Below, piece after piece: positions 1-7,555 of a DNA stretch of 64,000 bases. The translations under genes and the position numbers were made by a program. The notes below the pieces were generated by a model. It had not been told where the DNA came from. It saw nothing but the letters and a program-made list of their open reading frames with translations, and did not search any database. Location of the stretch: positions 186,001 to 250,000 of the forward strand of contig JACKEY010000004.1 of the NCBI GenBank assembly GCA_020632755.1, written 5' to 3'. Numbering within the stretch: position 1 is the first letter of the stretch; every line of letters starts with the position of its first letter. Source of the DNA: Alphaproteobacteria bacterium. GTDB taxonomy: Bacteria; Myxococcota_A; UBA796; UBA2385.

Positions 1-1241
1 CACAGCGATGCGCCGGTGCCCAGGTCCCACATGCCCACGTAGGTCTTGCTGCCGTTGCTGCCGGTGGCGAACAGCTGGTTGTCCTCGACGCTGGCGCTGT
101 CGACACTGCCGGCGAGCTTGATGGGCTTGGCCAGGGTGCGGCTGCCGTCGGCGACCTGGGCCACGTAGACCTGGCTCTTGGTGCCGACGGTCTCGGCGAT
201 GACGAGCCGACCGTCGTCGAGCCGGTTCATGTACGAGATCATGCCCTTGAGCTTCAGCGGCTTCTTCCAGGCCTCGACGCCCGTGTCGTCGTCGACCACC
301 ATGGTGAAGGCCTTCTTGCCGTCGTGCCCGGTCATCACGATGTGTTCGCCGTCCGGGCTGACCGACAGGATGCTGCCGAACTGCTTGGGCGCCTTCTTCT
401 CGTCCCACACGGGGTTGCCCGTCGCGACGTCGTAGGCCCACAGCTGGTTCTCGTTGTCGGTGACGTAGACCTTGCCGTCGTGCACGACCATCGCGGGCTT
501 CCCGCCGGCGGGGGTCGGGACCATCTTGCCGGCGTACTTGCCGGGGCGGCTCCAGAGGACGGCGCCGCTCTTCGCGTCGCGCTTGGTCACGCCCTGCTTG
601 TGGTGCCACAGCTCGATGTAGGCGGCGCCGTCGTCGACGAAGACGACGGGCTGGTTGCCCTCCATGGTCATCTTGATCGACCACTTCTTGTCGGGGTGCG
701 CCTTCCAGGACTGCAGCACCGGCGCCTTGGCCTGGAAGTAGTCGGCCTGTTCCCACCGCACGGCGCCCGTCTTGATGTCGACGTAGCGCATCACCCAGTC
801 GACCCCCTTGTCGGTGTACTCCTGGCACAGCATCAGCACGCCCATGTCGGACAGGCGCAGCTGGGTCCACATGACGGGACCGCTCTGGATGGACCACAGA
901 TCCTGGCCGGTCGTGACGTCGAGCATGTGCAGCGTGCCCTTGGGCACCTGGCCGAGCTTCCACTCGGCCTCCAGCACCATCGCAGTCGGCGTGCCGGGCA
1001 GGAAGGTCACGCCATCTTCGGGCACCTTCTTCAGATCGTCGCGCTCCCAGGCGATGTCGCCGGTCCACGGGTCGATGCCGACCACGGCCTGGTTGGTGGC
1101 GACCAGGACCGTGCCGGCGTCGGTGATGTCGTACCACTGCACCTTGGGCGAGAAGTCGTGGGAGAAGGCCGGGCCGTCGCCGGCGTGGGCCGAAGGAGCA
1201 GAGAGGGCGGCGGCGAGGAGGACGGAGGAGATCGCGAGCAT
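1..1241 (-). CDS. Exported PQQ-like beta-propeller protein (3' end off the window)
   Basis: The reading frame is open from an ATG at 1241 to the window edge, giving at least 413 residues without a stop. The N-terminus is a signal peptide with likely cleavage after AHA at about residue 20, so the protein is secreted or periplasmic. The rest is built of repeats ending in [TS]G-x-x-x-W (TGDIAW, TGQDLW, TGAVRW, SGAVLW, TGNPVW, TGVEAW). This is the signature of PQQ-like/BamB-type WD40-like propeller blades, and at least six are visible. BamB-like propellers act as scaffolds, while PQQ dehydrogenases add enzyme residues; none of the latter can be judged in this fragment. It is divergent from the MopE-type lipoprotein gene across a 157-bp gap. 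The fold assignment is firm; the function is not known. Confidence 0.8.
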   Translation of the reverse strand, partial: MLAISSVLLAAALSAPSAHAGDGPAFSHDFSPKVQWYDITDAGTVLVATNQAVVGIDPWTGDIAWERDDLKKVPEDGVTFLPGTPTAMVLEAEWKLGQVPKGTLHMLDVTTGQDLWSIQSGPVMWTQLRLSDMGVLMLCQEYTDKGVDWVMRYVDIKTGAVRWEQADYFQAKAPVLQSWKAHPDKKWSIKMTMEGNQPVVFVDDGAAYIELWHHKQGVTKRDAKSGAVLWSRPGKYAGKMVPTPAGGKPAMVVHDGKVYVTDNENQLWAYDVATGNPVWDEKKAPKQFGSILSVSPDGEHIVMTGHDGKKAFTMVVDDDTGVEAWKKPLKLKGMISYMNRLDDGRLVIAETVGTKSQVYVAQVADGSRTLAKPIKLAGSVDSASVEDNQLFATGSNGSKTYVGMWDLGTGASL

Positions 1242-1398
1242 TATGGGCCTCGGGGCTCGGTAGTGGGGCGGCCTGGGTGCCGCCTCGAGGCCACCTTCAC
1301 ACATCGGCGCCGGCGAGTGGCTCTCACGCCCTCTCACTCGCGTTTCATCCGGACTGGCTATGCTGTCAGGCAATCGTCAACTGCCCGATGGATGGACC

Positions 1399-3603
1399 AT
1401 GAAGCGCCGACTCCTCTTCCCGCTCCTCGCCCTCTCCTCCAGCCTCGCCCTGGTCGCCTGCGGCGACAAGGAACCCGACGAAGACGACGGCGACGGCAGC
1501 ATCGACACGGACACCGACGGGACCGACACGGACACGGACACCGACGGGACCGACACCGACACCGACACCGACGGGACCGACACGGACACCGACACGACCG
1601 CCCCCGTCGACTCCGACGGCGACGGCTACGACAGCACCGAGGACTGCGACGACGCCAACCCGGACGTGAACCCCGGCGCCGACGAGGTCTGCAACGGCAT
1701 GGACGACGACTGCGACGGCGACGTGGACGATGCCGACAGCGACGTCGACACCAGCACCGGGGCCACCTTCTTCCTGGACGACGACGGCGACGGCTACGGC
1801 GACGAGTACTCGACGATCGAGGCCTGTGATCGGCCCGACGGGTACTCCGACCGGTCCGATGACTGCGACGATGCGAACGCGGCCGTGAACCCGGGCGCGA
1901 CCGAGATCTGCAACGACATCGACGACGACTGCGACAGCGAGATCGATGTCGGCGCGGCGGACATGGCCGACTGGTACGCAGACGGCGACGGGGACGGCTT
2001 CGGCGACGACGCCGACGCTGTCAGCGCCTGCGAAGCCCCCGACGGCTACGTCGCGGATGGCGGGGACTGCAACGATCTGGACGAGTGGACGTGGCCGGGC
2101 GCCGAAGAGCTCTGCGACGGGGCCGACAACGACTGCGACAGCGGCACCGGCGAGCGCGGTCTGGCGACCTGGTGGGATGGCCGCACCGGCAGGCCCACCG
2201 ATGTGACCGACGATCTGGGCGGCACCAGCAGCCGCCCCGGCAGCCTGAGCCTGGACGACGACGGCACGCTGAGCATCTGCGAGGGCACCTGGTACACCAA
2301 CCTGTCGATCGGCGCCGACGTGACGGTGCGCGGTGAAGGCGGGGACGCGACGGACGTGGTCCTGGACGGCGCGGACAGCGACACCGTGGTGCGCATCGAC
2401 GGCGACAGCCTGGACGTGACGCTGGCCGATCTGACGATCACCGGTGGCGCAGGCAGCGAGTCCTCCGGCATCGGACTCGGCGTGGCGGGCGGCGTGCACT
2501 GCGAGGACGTGTCGTCCTTCGCGACGAGCCTGTCCGTGCGTGACAGCATCATCGAGCGCAACACCAGCACCGGCATCGGCGGCGGTCTGCAGGCCATCGG
2601 CTGCGACGCCCAGCTCAGCGGCGTCGAGCTGGCCTATAACGACGCCGAGACGGGCGGCGGCGGAGCCTTCTCCTACTACGGGGGGCTCTCGGTGGACGAC
2701 ACCGAGGTCTACGGCAACAGCACCGACGCCGACGTCGGCGGCCTCTTCCTGTTCGGCGACGGCAGCACCGAGTTCGTGCTCGAGGACGTCGACGTGTACG
2801 ACAACGTCGCCATCGAGTGGGTCGGTGGTGTGGCGATCGTGGCTGGCGCGCTGTCCTGGACCGGCAGCACGTCGGGGGCTTCGGGTGCCACTCGGAACGA
2901 AGACGCCGGCTATGGCGCGGCGCTCTACCTGGAAGACGCCGAAGCGGAGATCGACGGCGTCGACTTCGGCGAGCCTGGGACCAGCGACGACAACGCGCCC
3001 TTCGATATCTACGTGCACGCGCTCGGTGCCCAGTACAACGCGGGCGACGACGCCACCTTCTCCTGCGACAGCGGCGACGGCTGCGGCGACGTCGACGACT
3101 TCACGGTCAACAGCACCGACTACACGTGGACCTCCGTCGACTCCTTCCTGGGCGTCGCCTACATGGCCGACTCCGAAGACACGCTGGTCGGCTTCGAGTC
3201 CTTCGGCTCGGCCGACAGCAGCTGCACTGCCGACTTCTTCGTCCTGGGGCGGGACACGGCGCCCGGCAGCTCGGCCGCCTACGACTACGACATCGAGTGG
3301 GCCGGCTACGGCTACGACGTGCCCACCGCCGACGCCTGGTTCGGGCCCGACGCCGACATCTTCATGGTCGCGGAAGAAGGCCGCAGCTACGTCGCGGGCT
3401 TCATCTGCGACTGCGCCGACGGCGACTACTGCTACACCTACGCGACGCCGTCGGGCACGACGGGCGCCGACATGGGGCTCGGCGACACCACGGGCTTCGT
3501 CTTCGGCGACTGGTCGGGGACCGGCGAAGACGCGTACTTCTACCCGCTGTCGGAAGGCCTCGGCGAGCTGTTCTACCAGCGCTTCCAGGTCACCTCGCTC
3601 TGA
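1399..3603 (+). CDS. MopE-repeat lipoprotein with beta-helix-like domain
   Basis: This is a 734-residue predicted lipoprotein. Basic residues and a hydrophobic core lead to a lipobox ending at Cys21 (LVAC). The track-like upstream ATG at 1360 would hide the signal peptide, so the ATG at 1399 is chosen. Residues 35-68 are an Asp-Thr/Gly tandem repeat encoded by a 27-bp unit. Three MopE-type motifs follow at about 71-250, each with a DGDGxG calcium-loop-like stretch, CDD, NPGA, and a final ExCxxxDDDCD-like stretch. Such motifs are annotated as putative metal-binding repeats in Myxococcota. Residues of about 265-450 show imperfect repeats rich in Gly, Ser, Asp and Val that look like a right-handed beta-helix. 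The C-terminal third is Cys-containing and unrecognised. A surface-anchored calcium-binding or adhesive role is inference. Confidence 0.85.
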   Translation: MKRRLLFPLLALSSSLALVACGDKEPDEDDGDGSIDTDTDGTDTDTDTDGTDTDTDTDGTDTDTDTTAPVDSDGDGYDSTEDCDDANPDVNPGADEVCNGMDDDCDGDVDDADSDVDTSTGATFFLDDDGDGYGDEYSTIEACDRPDGYSDRSDDCDDANAAVNPGATEICNDIDDDCDSEIDVGAADMADWYADGDGDGFGDDADAVSACEAPDGYVADGGDCNDLDEWTWPGAEELCDGADNDCDSGTGERGLATWWDGRTGRPTDVTDDLGGTSSRPGSLSLDDDGTLSICEGTWYTNLSIGADVTVRGEGGDATDVVLDGADSDTVVRIDGDSLDVTLADLTITGGAGSESSGIGLGVAGGVHCEDVSSFATSLSVRDSIIERNTSTGIGGGLQAIGCDAQLSGVELAYNDAETGGGGAFSYYGGLSVDDTEVYGNSTDADVGGLFLFGDGSTEFVLEDVDVYDNVAIEWVGGVAIVAGALSWTGSTSGASGATRNEDAGYGAALYLEDAEAEIDGVDFGEPGTSDDNAPFDIYVHALGAQYNAGDDATFSCDSGDGCGDVDDFTVNSTDYTWTSVDSFLGVAYMADSEDTLVGFESFGSADSSCTADFFVLGRDTAPGSSAAYDYDIEWAGYGYDVPTADAWFGPDADIFMVAEEGRSYVAGFICDCADGDYCYTYATPSGTTGADMGLGDTTGFVFGDWSGTGEDAYFYPLSEGLGELFYQRFQVTSL
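1519..1599 (+). repeat. 27-bp tandem repeat coding for Asp-Thr linker
   Basis: Three near-identical 27-bp units, each starting at a GGG glycine codon (1519, 1546, 1573), encode a nine-residue Gly-(Thr-Asp)4 unit directly behind the lipobox. Synonymous differences between copies are few. Copy number could therefore change by slippage, which would lengthen or shorten the acidic spacer between membrane anchor and folded domains. Confidence 0.8.
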
Positions 3604-3718
3604 GTCCCGGAGAGCCTGGCGGCGCAAGGGCGGACGGATCCAGCGGTCCTCGCCGCCTCGCCGGGCCGGGGCTCGTGGCAACGGCATACCCAGGTCCGCT
3701 CCTGCATCGAGGCGCCCT

Positions 3719-4603
3719 GTGAACGAGCACGCCGGTAGACACGGAACCCCCCGGGACCCGCACACGGCTGTGCGCCGGGCGTTGCTGTGGTGGTTCCAGA
3801 CCCCCGCCGACGCCCACGTCAGCATCAACTTCGCCATCGACTTCCGGGCGGCTCGGGCCTACCTGGCCGCCCTCGAGGACGGCGACGGCCCCCGGGTGAC
3901 GGTCCAGCACCTGCTGGTCGCCGCCATCGGCCGCACGCTCCAGGCCCACCCGCTCGCCAACGCCCAGGTGGTGTCCAACCGCATCGTGATGCGCGACCGG
4001 GTCGGCGTCGCCATGCCGGTCAACCTGCTGGGCCACGCCGGCGGGAGCAAGCGCGAGCTGGGGGTCGCGGTGGTGCGCGACGCCGGCAAGCAGACCCTGC
4101 GTCAGGTGGCCGCCGCGACCCGCACGGAAGTGCACACCGAGCGCGAAGGCCAGAGCACCAACCGGATCGTCGGCGCCCTGACGCGCCTGGCCGAGGCCGT
4201 CCCGCAGCCGCTGTTCTTCCGCACCATGGACGCGGTCGAACGGCTCAATCGGCTTCCGCCCGCGCGGGAGCGCTTGTTCGAGGCGCTGCCGGTCACCACC
4301 CTGCTGTCGAACGCCGGGGCGCCCTTCGCCCAGCAGCCGGGGGTCCTGTTCCGCGGCGGCGCCCTGTCCCCGCCGCAGCGGCTGGCGCATGTCGGCACGA
4401 TCTGGGGGGTGAGCACGGTCCAGGACGAGGTCGTCGCCGTGGACGGCCGGCCCGAGGTGCGGCCCATGCTGCCGCTGTTGATGCTGTTCGATCACCGGCT
4501 GATCGACGGCGTGGCAGCCGGGCGGGTGGCACTGCACTTCGCGGCCATCCTGCAGGACCCCGCCGGCGAGTTCGGGGCCGACGGCCGGCGCCCGGGCGGC
4601 TGA
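3719..4603 (+). CDS. Stand-alone 2-oxoacid dehydrogenase acyltransferase (E2) catalytic domain
   Basis: This 294-residue protein matches the catalytic domain of dihydrolipoamide acyltransferases (E2; chloramphenicol acetyltransferase-like fold). The C-terminal active-site motif HxxxDG is intact at His259 (DHRLIDG). Normal E2 enzymes are about 400-600 residues and carry lipoyl and E1/E3-binding domains ahead of this domain; none is present here. The GTG at 3719 is chosen because GAGG lies about 7 bases upstream and because the first residues join directly to the domain. No other pyruvate or branched-chain dehydrogenase subunit gene is nearby. It is therefore probably a free acyltransferase acting on an unknown acceptor and acyl-CoA donor. 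The family is clear, the substrate unknown. Confidence 0.85.
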   Translation: MNEHAGRHGTPRDPHTAVRRALLWWFQTPADAHVSINFAIDFRAARAYLAALEDGDGPRVTVQHLLVAAIGRTLQAHPLANAQVVSNRIVMRDRVGVAMPVNLLGHAGGSKRELGVAVVRDAGKQTLRQVAAATRTEVHTEREGQSTNRIVGALTRLAEAVPQPLFFRTMDAVERLNRLPPARERLFEALPVTTLLSNAGAPFAQQPGVLFRGGALSPPQRLAHVGTIWGVSTVQDEVVAVDGRPEVRPMLPLLMLFDHRLIDGVAAGRVALHFAAILQDPAGEFGADGRRPGG

Positions 4604-4631
4604 TCCCGCGCTGGTCACGAATCGTCTGCGG

Positions 4632-4637
4632 TACACT
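4632..4637 (+). promoter_or_regulatory. Candidate -10 element TACACT
   Basis: TACACT lies 23 bases before the ATG at 4661, and a GGAAG ribosome binding site sits between them. No convincing -35 hexamer is visible 16-18 bases upstream. This is a weak call that fits the other TAnnnT elements seen just ahead of genes in this window. Confidence 0.35.
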
Positions 4638-4660
4638 CGACGCGTCAACACGGAAGAACC

Positions 4661-6691
4661 ATGGTCCCACCTTCTCCCGTCATCGGCAGGGCGCCCGCCC
4701 TGCTGCTCGCGCTGCTGCTGCCAGCGTGCACCATCATCACGGACGACGCCTACGAGTGGCGCGTGTCCCAGGGGGGCGACGCCGGCGACGACGGGGGCGA
4801 GGACTCCGGCTGCACGCCGTCGACCTGGTTTGCGGACGCGGACGGTGACGGCCTGGGCGACCCCGACCAGACGACCGAGGCCTGCGATGCGCCGACGGGC
4901 ACGGTCGCCAACGGGGACGACTGTGACGACGGGGACGCCGCGATCGGGGCCGGCATCGAATTCTTCGGGGACGCGGACGGGGACGGCTACGGCGTCGCTT
5001 CGGTGACGCAGACCGCCTGCACGGCTCCGACGGGCTTCGTGGCGACGGCCGGCGACTGCGACGACGACGACGGGGACGTGAACCCGGGCGCGACCGAGAG
5101 CTGCGCCACGGAAGCCGACGACGACTGCGACGGCCAGACCAACGCCCAGGACGCCGACGCCTGCACGGTCTTCTACCTGGACGCGGACGGCGACGGCTAC
5201 GGCGACGGGGATGCCACCGAGTGCTGGTGCGAGCCGACCGGTGACTACCGGGGCGACCAGCCCGGCGACTGCGCCGACGACAGCTTCGGGGTGAACCCCG
5301 GGGCCGAGGAGATCTGCTTCGACGGGATCGACAACGACTGTGACGGCCGCGGTTGCCAGCTGACCGGGCTGTGGACCGAGGCCGACGCGGACGGCAGCTA
5401 CTCGGGCGCCGGAGGCTCCGAGGCCGGCGACCGTCTGGCCATGCTGCCGGACACGGACGGCGACGGCCGGGCAGAGCTCGCGGTGGGCGCCTCGCGGTAC
5501 CAGGACTCGGGCGCGCGGCCCGGCGCGGTGCACGTGCTCGCCGGAGACAGCCTGGGCGAGGACAGCCTGGAAGCGGTCGACATCGGCCTGTTCGTGGGCA
5601 TCGATGGCGGCGATCGCGCGGGCCGGGGGCTGAGCGGGCTTCCCGACCAGGACGGCGACGGGCTCGCCGAGCTGGTGGTCGGTGCTCCGTCGGCCGACGC
5701 GGGAGCCACCGACGGCGGCGTCGTCTACATCGTGTCCGGACCGGCCACCGGCGACGCCAGCCTGGACGCGGCCGACGCGATCCTGTGGACCGCGACGACC
5801 TACGAGTACGCGGGCCGGGCGGTGGTCGGCGTGCCCGACGCCACCGGAGATGGGGTGCCGGACCTGCTGGTCGGCGCTCCGGGCAACGATCTGGGCGGAA
5901 ACTCGGCCGGCGCGGCGCTGTTGCTTGCCGGGCCCTTCTCGGGCACCGTCGATCTCACGACGCTGCAGGTCGCGACGCTGTTCGGACAGTCGGCCAACGA
6001 CGGCGCGGGCCGCCAGGTCGGCAGCGCTGGCGATGTGGACGGCGACGGGCTGACCGACCTGCTGGTCGGCGCGCATCAGAACGACGGCGGCGGCAGCAAT
6101 GCCGGCGCGGCCTACCTGGTGCTGGGCGGGGTCGAGGGCGAGCTCGAGCTGAGCGACGCCGACCTGGTGCTGCTCGGCGCGGCGGCCGGCGACGTCGTCG
6201 GACGGGCCCTCGCAGGCGGTGCCGATGCGGACGGAGACGGCGTCGACGACCTGCTGATCGGTGCCGAGGGCGCGGACGGCGGAGCGGGAGCGGTCTACCT
6301 GGTGTCTGGCGACGAGCGCGGACTGCGCTCGCTCTCCGACGTCGGCCTGCGGCTGTCTGGCGAAGCGGCGGGCGACGCCGCCGGCACCGACCTCGCCTTC
6401 GTCGGCGACCTCGACCGCGATGGTCGCTCCGAGCTGATCGTCGGCGCGCCCGGGTCGGACCGGCGGGTCGAGGACGGCGGTGCGGTCTACCTGGTCTACG
6501 GCGGTCTGGGGGGCGCGCTGGCGCTGTCCGACGCCGACCTCGTCATCGAAGGCGCGGACGGAGGCCTGGGCAGCTCGGTCGCTGCCGGGCTGGATCTGGA
6601 CGGCGATGGCATCCCCGACTTCGCGGCGGGGGCGGTGACGGCTTCGGACGGCGACGGCGCGGTGCGCCTCTTCCTGGGAGGTGGCCTGTGA
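4661..6691 (+). CDS. FG-GAP repeat lipoprotein with MopE motifs
   Basis: This is a 676-residue predicted lipoprotein. The signal sequence ends at a lipobox LLPAC (Cys at about residue 24). Three MopE-type Asp/Cys motifs follow (DGDGLG, DGDGYG, then CDDD, NPGA, DNDCDG). From about residue 235 there are seven FG-GAP/integrin-alpha-like repeats. Each has D-x-DGDG-x-x-(D/E)-L-x-VGA, which forms a calcium-binding loop in a seven-bladed propeller, and the count of seven fits one complete propeller. It begins an apparent operon, since its TGA overlaps the GTG of the next gene (GTGA) and the pseudokinase gene follows 13 bases after that. Outer-surface calcium-dependent binding is likely from the domains; the ligand is unknown. 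Confidence 0.88.
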   Translation: MVPPSPVIGRAPALLLALLLPACTIITDDAYEWRVSQGGDAGDDGGEDSGCTPSTWFADADGDGLGDPDQTTEACDAPTGTVANGDDCDDGDAAIGAGIEFFGDADGDGYGVASVTQTACTAPTGFVATAGDCDDDDGDVNPGATESCATEADDDCDGQTNAQDADACTVFYLDADGDGYGDGDATECWCEPTGDYRGDQPGDCADDSFGVNPGAEEICFDGIDNDCDGRGCQLTGLWTEADADGSYSGAGGSEAGDRLAMLPDTDGDGRAELAVGASRYQDSGARPGAVHVLAGDSLGEDSLEAVDIGLFVGIDGGDRAGRGLSGLPDQDGDGLAELVVGAPSADAGATDGGVVYIVSGPATGDASLDAADAILWTATTYEYAGRAVVGVPDATGDGVPDLLVGAPGNDLGGNSAGAALLLAGPFSGTVDLTTLQVATLFGQSANDGAGRQVGSAGDVDGDGLTDLLVGAHQNDGGGSNAGAAYLVLGGVEGELELSDADLVLLGAAAGDVVGRALAGGADADGDGVDDLLIGAEGADGGAGAVYLVSGDERGLRSLSDVGLRLSGEAAGDAAGTDLAFVGDLDRDGRSELIVGAPGSDRRVEDGGAVYLVYGGLGGALALSDADLVIEGADGGLGSSVAAGLDLDGDGIPDFAAGAVTASDGDGAVRLFLGGGL

Positions 6692-7542
6692 GCCGCGCAG
6701 CACTCTCGACCATCGCCGGCCTGTGGGTCGGCCTCGCCCTCTCCGGCACCGCCAGGGCGGCCTGCGAGCAGCCGGTGTCGGCCGGCCAGGTCGCGCAGGA
6801 ACTCAGCGTGGCGGACGCCGCCTTCGCCGACCTCGACGAACAGACCTTCCGCCAGTCGGTGGCCCATGTGCGGGCCATGCTCCCCTGCCTGAGCGAACCG
6901 CTGAACTCCTCCCAGGCTGGCAGCTACCACAAGATCGAAGCCTTCTCGGCCTTCCTCGACCGGGACCATGCCGCCGCGGTGCAGTCCTTCCGGTCGATGC
7001 TCGCCGCATCCCCCGGGTTCAAGCTCTCGGACCTGATCGCCCCCGACGGGCACCCGCTGCGCACCGACTTCGAGATCGCCCAAGGGCTCCCGCCAGTGCC
7101 GGGCCGGCCCTTGCCCGCGCCCGTCGAAGGCCGGGTCCAGATCGACGGACGCACCACCGACGAAGCGCCGACCACGCTGCCCTTCGTCCTGCAGCGGGTC
7201 GGCGACGACGGCGCGGTCTACAGCACCGACCTGGTCGAGGTGGGCGCGTCCCTCCCCGCCTGGGAGTCGGTGCCCGAGCGGCCGGGACGCAGCCCCGACG
7301 GCAGCGTGCGGCGCAAGGCCACCGGGCCACTGGCGGCCACCGCGGTGGTGGCGGGCGTGACCTCGGCCGCGCTCTACGGCGTGTCCCACGCGAAGTCGCG
7401 GGCCTTCTGGGATCCGGCGACCGCCGATGCCGACCTCGAAGGGCTCCGCAAGCAGACCAATGGCGCCGCCTATGGTGCCGTCGGCGCGGGAATCGTCGCC
7501 GTCGGCGCCGGTGCTGCCGCGCTCGTGACCTTCACCTGGTGA
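6688..7542 (+). CDS. Exported protein of unknown function with two C-terminal hydrophobic segments
   Basis: This 284-residue protein starts at a GTG that overlaps the stop codon of the FG-GAP gene (GTGA). A signal peptide ending near ARA is followed by a helical region with two Cys (about residues 25-135). A short beta-rich stretch comes next (about 140-200; it loosely resembles PEGA-like modules). Two hydrophobic segments are at about 214-235 and 262-284. The protein ends directly after the second segment. No catalytic motif was recognised. The position between a surface propeller lipoprotein and a transmembrane pseudokinase suggests a link between envelope and cytoplasm, but that is inference only. 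Confidence 0.7.
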   Translation: MSRAALSTIAGLWVGLALSGTARAACEQPVSAGQVAQELSVADAAFADLDEQTFRQSVAHVRAMLPCLSEPLNSSQAGSYHKIEAFSAFLDRDHAAAVQSFRSMLAASPGFKLSDLIAPDGHPLRTDFEIAQGLPPVPGRPLPAPVEGRVQIDGRTTDEAPTTLPFVLQRVGDDGAVYSTDLVEVGASLPAWESVPERPGRSPDGSVRRKATGPLAATAVVAGVTSAALYGVSHAKSRAFWDPATADADLEGLRKQTNGAAYGAVGAGIVAVGAGAAALVTFTW

Positions 7543-7555
7543 TGCGGAGGACCCC

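Noticed and set aside
1360..1398. Upstream ATG of the MopE lipoprotein
   Set aside because: Using it would bury the lipoprotein signal behind 13 polar residues; the ATG at 1399 gives a normal signal.
5353..6687. Coding extension of the gene at 6688 upstream in the same frame
   Set aside because: The upstream part is Arg/Gly-rich shadow of the FG-GAP gene in another frame; the GTG at 6688 opens a signal peptide.
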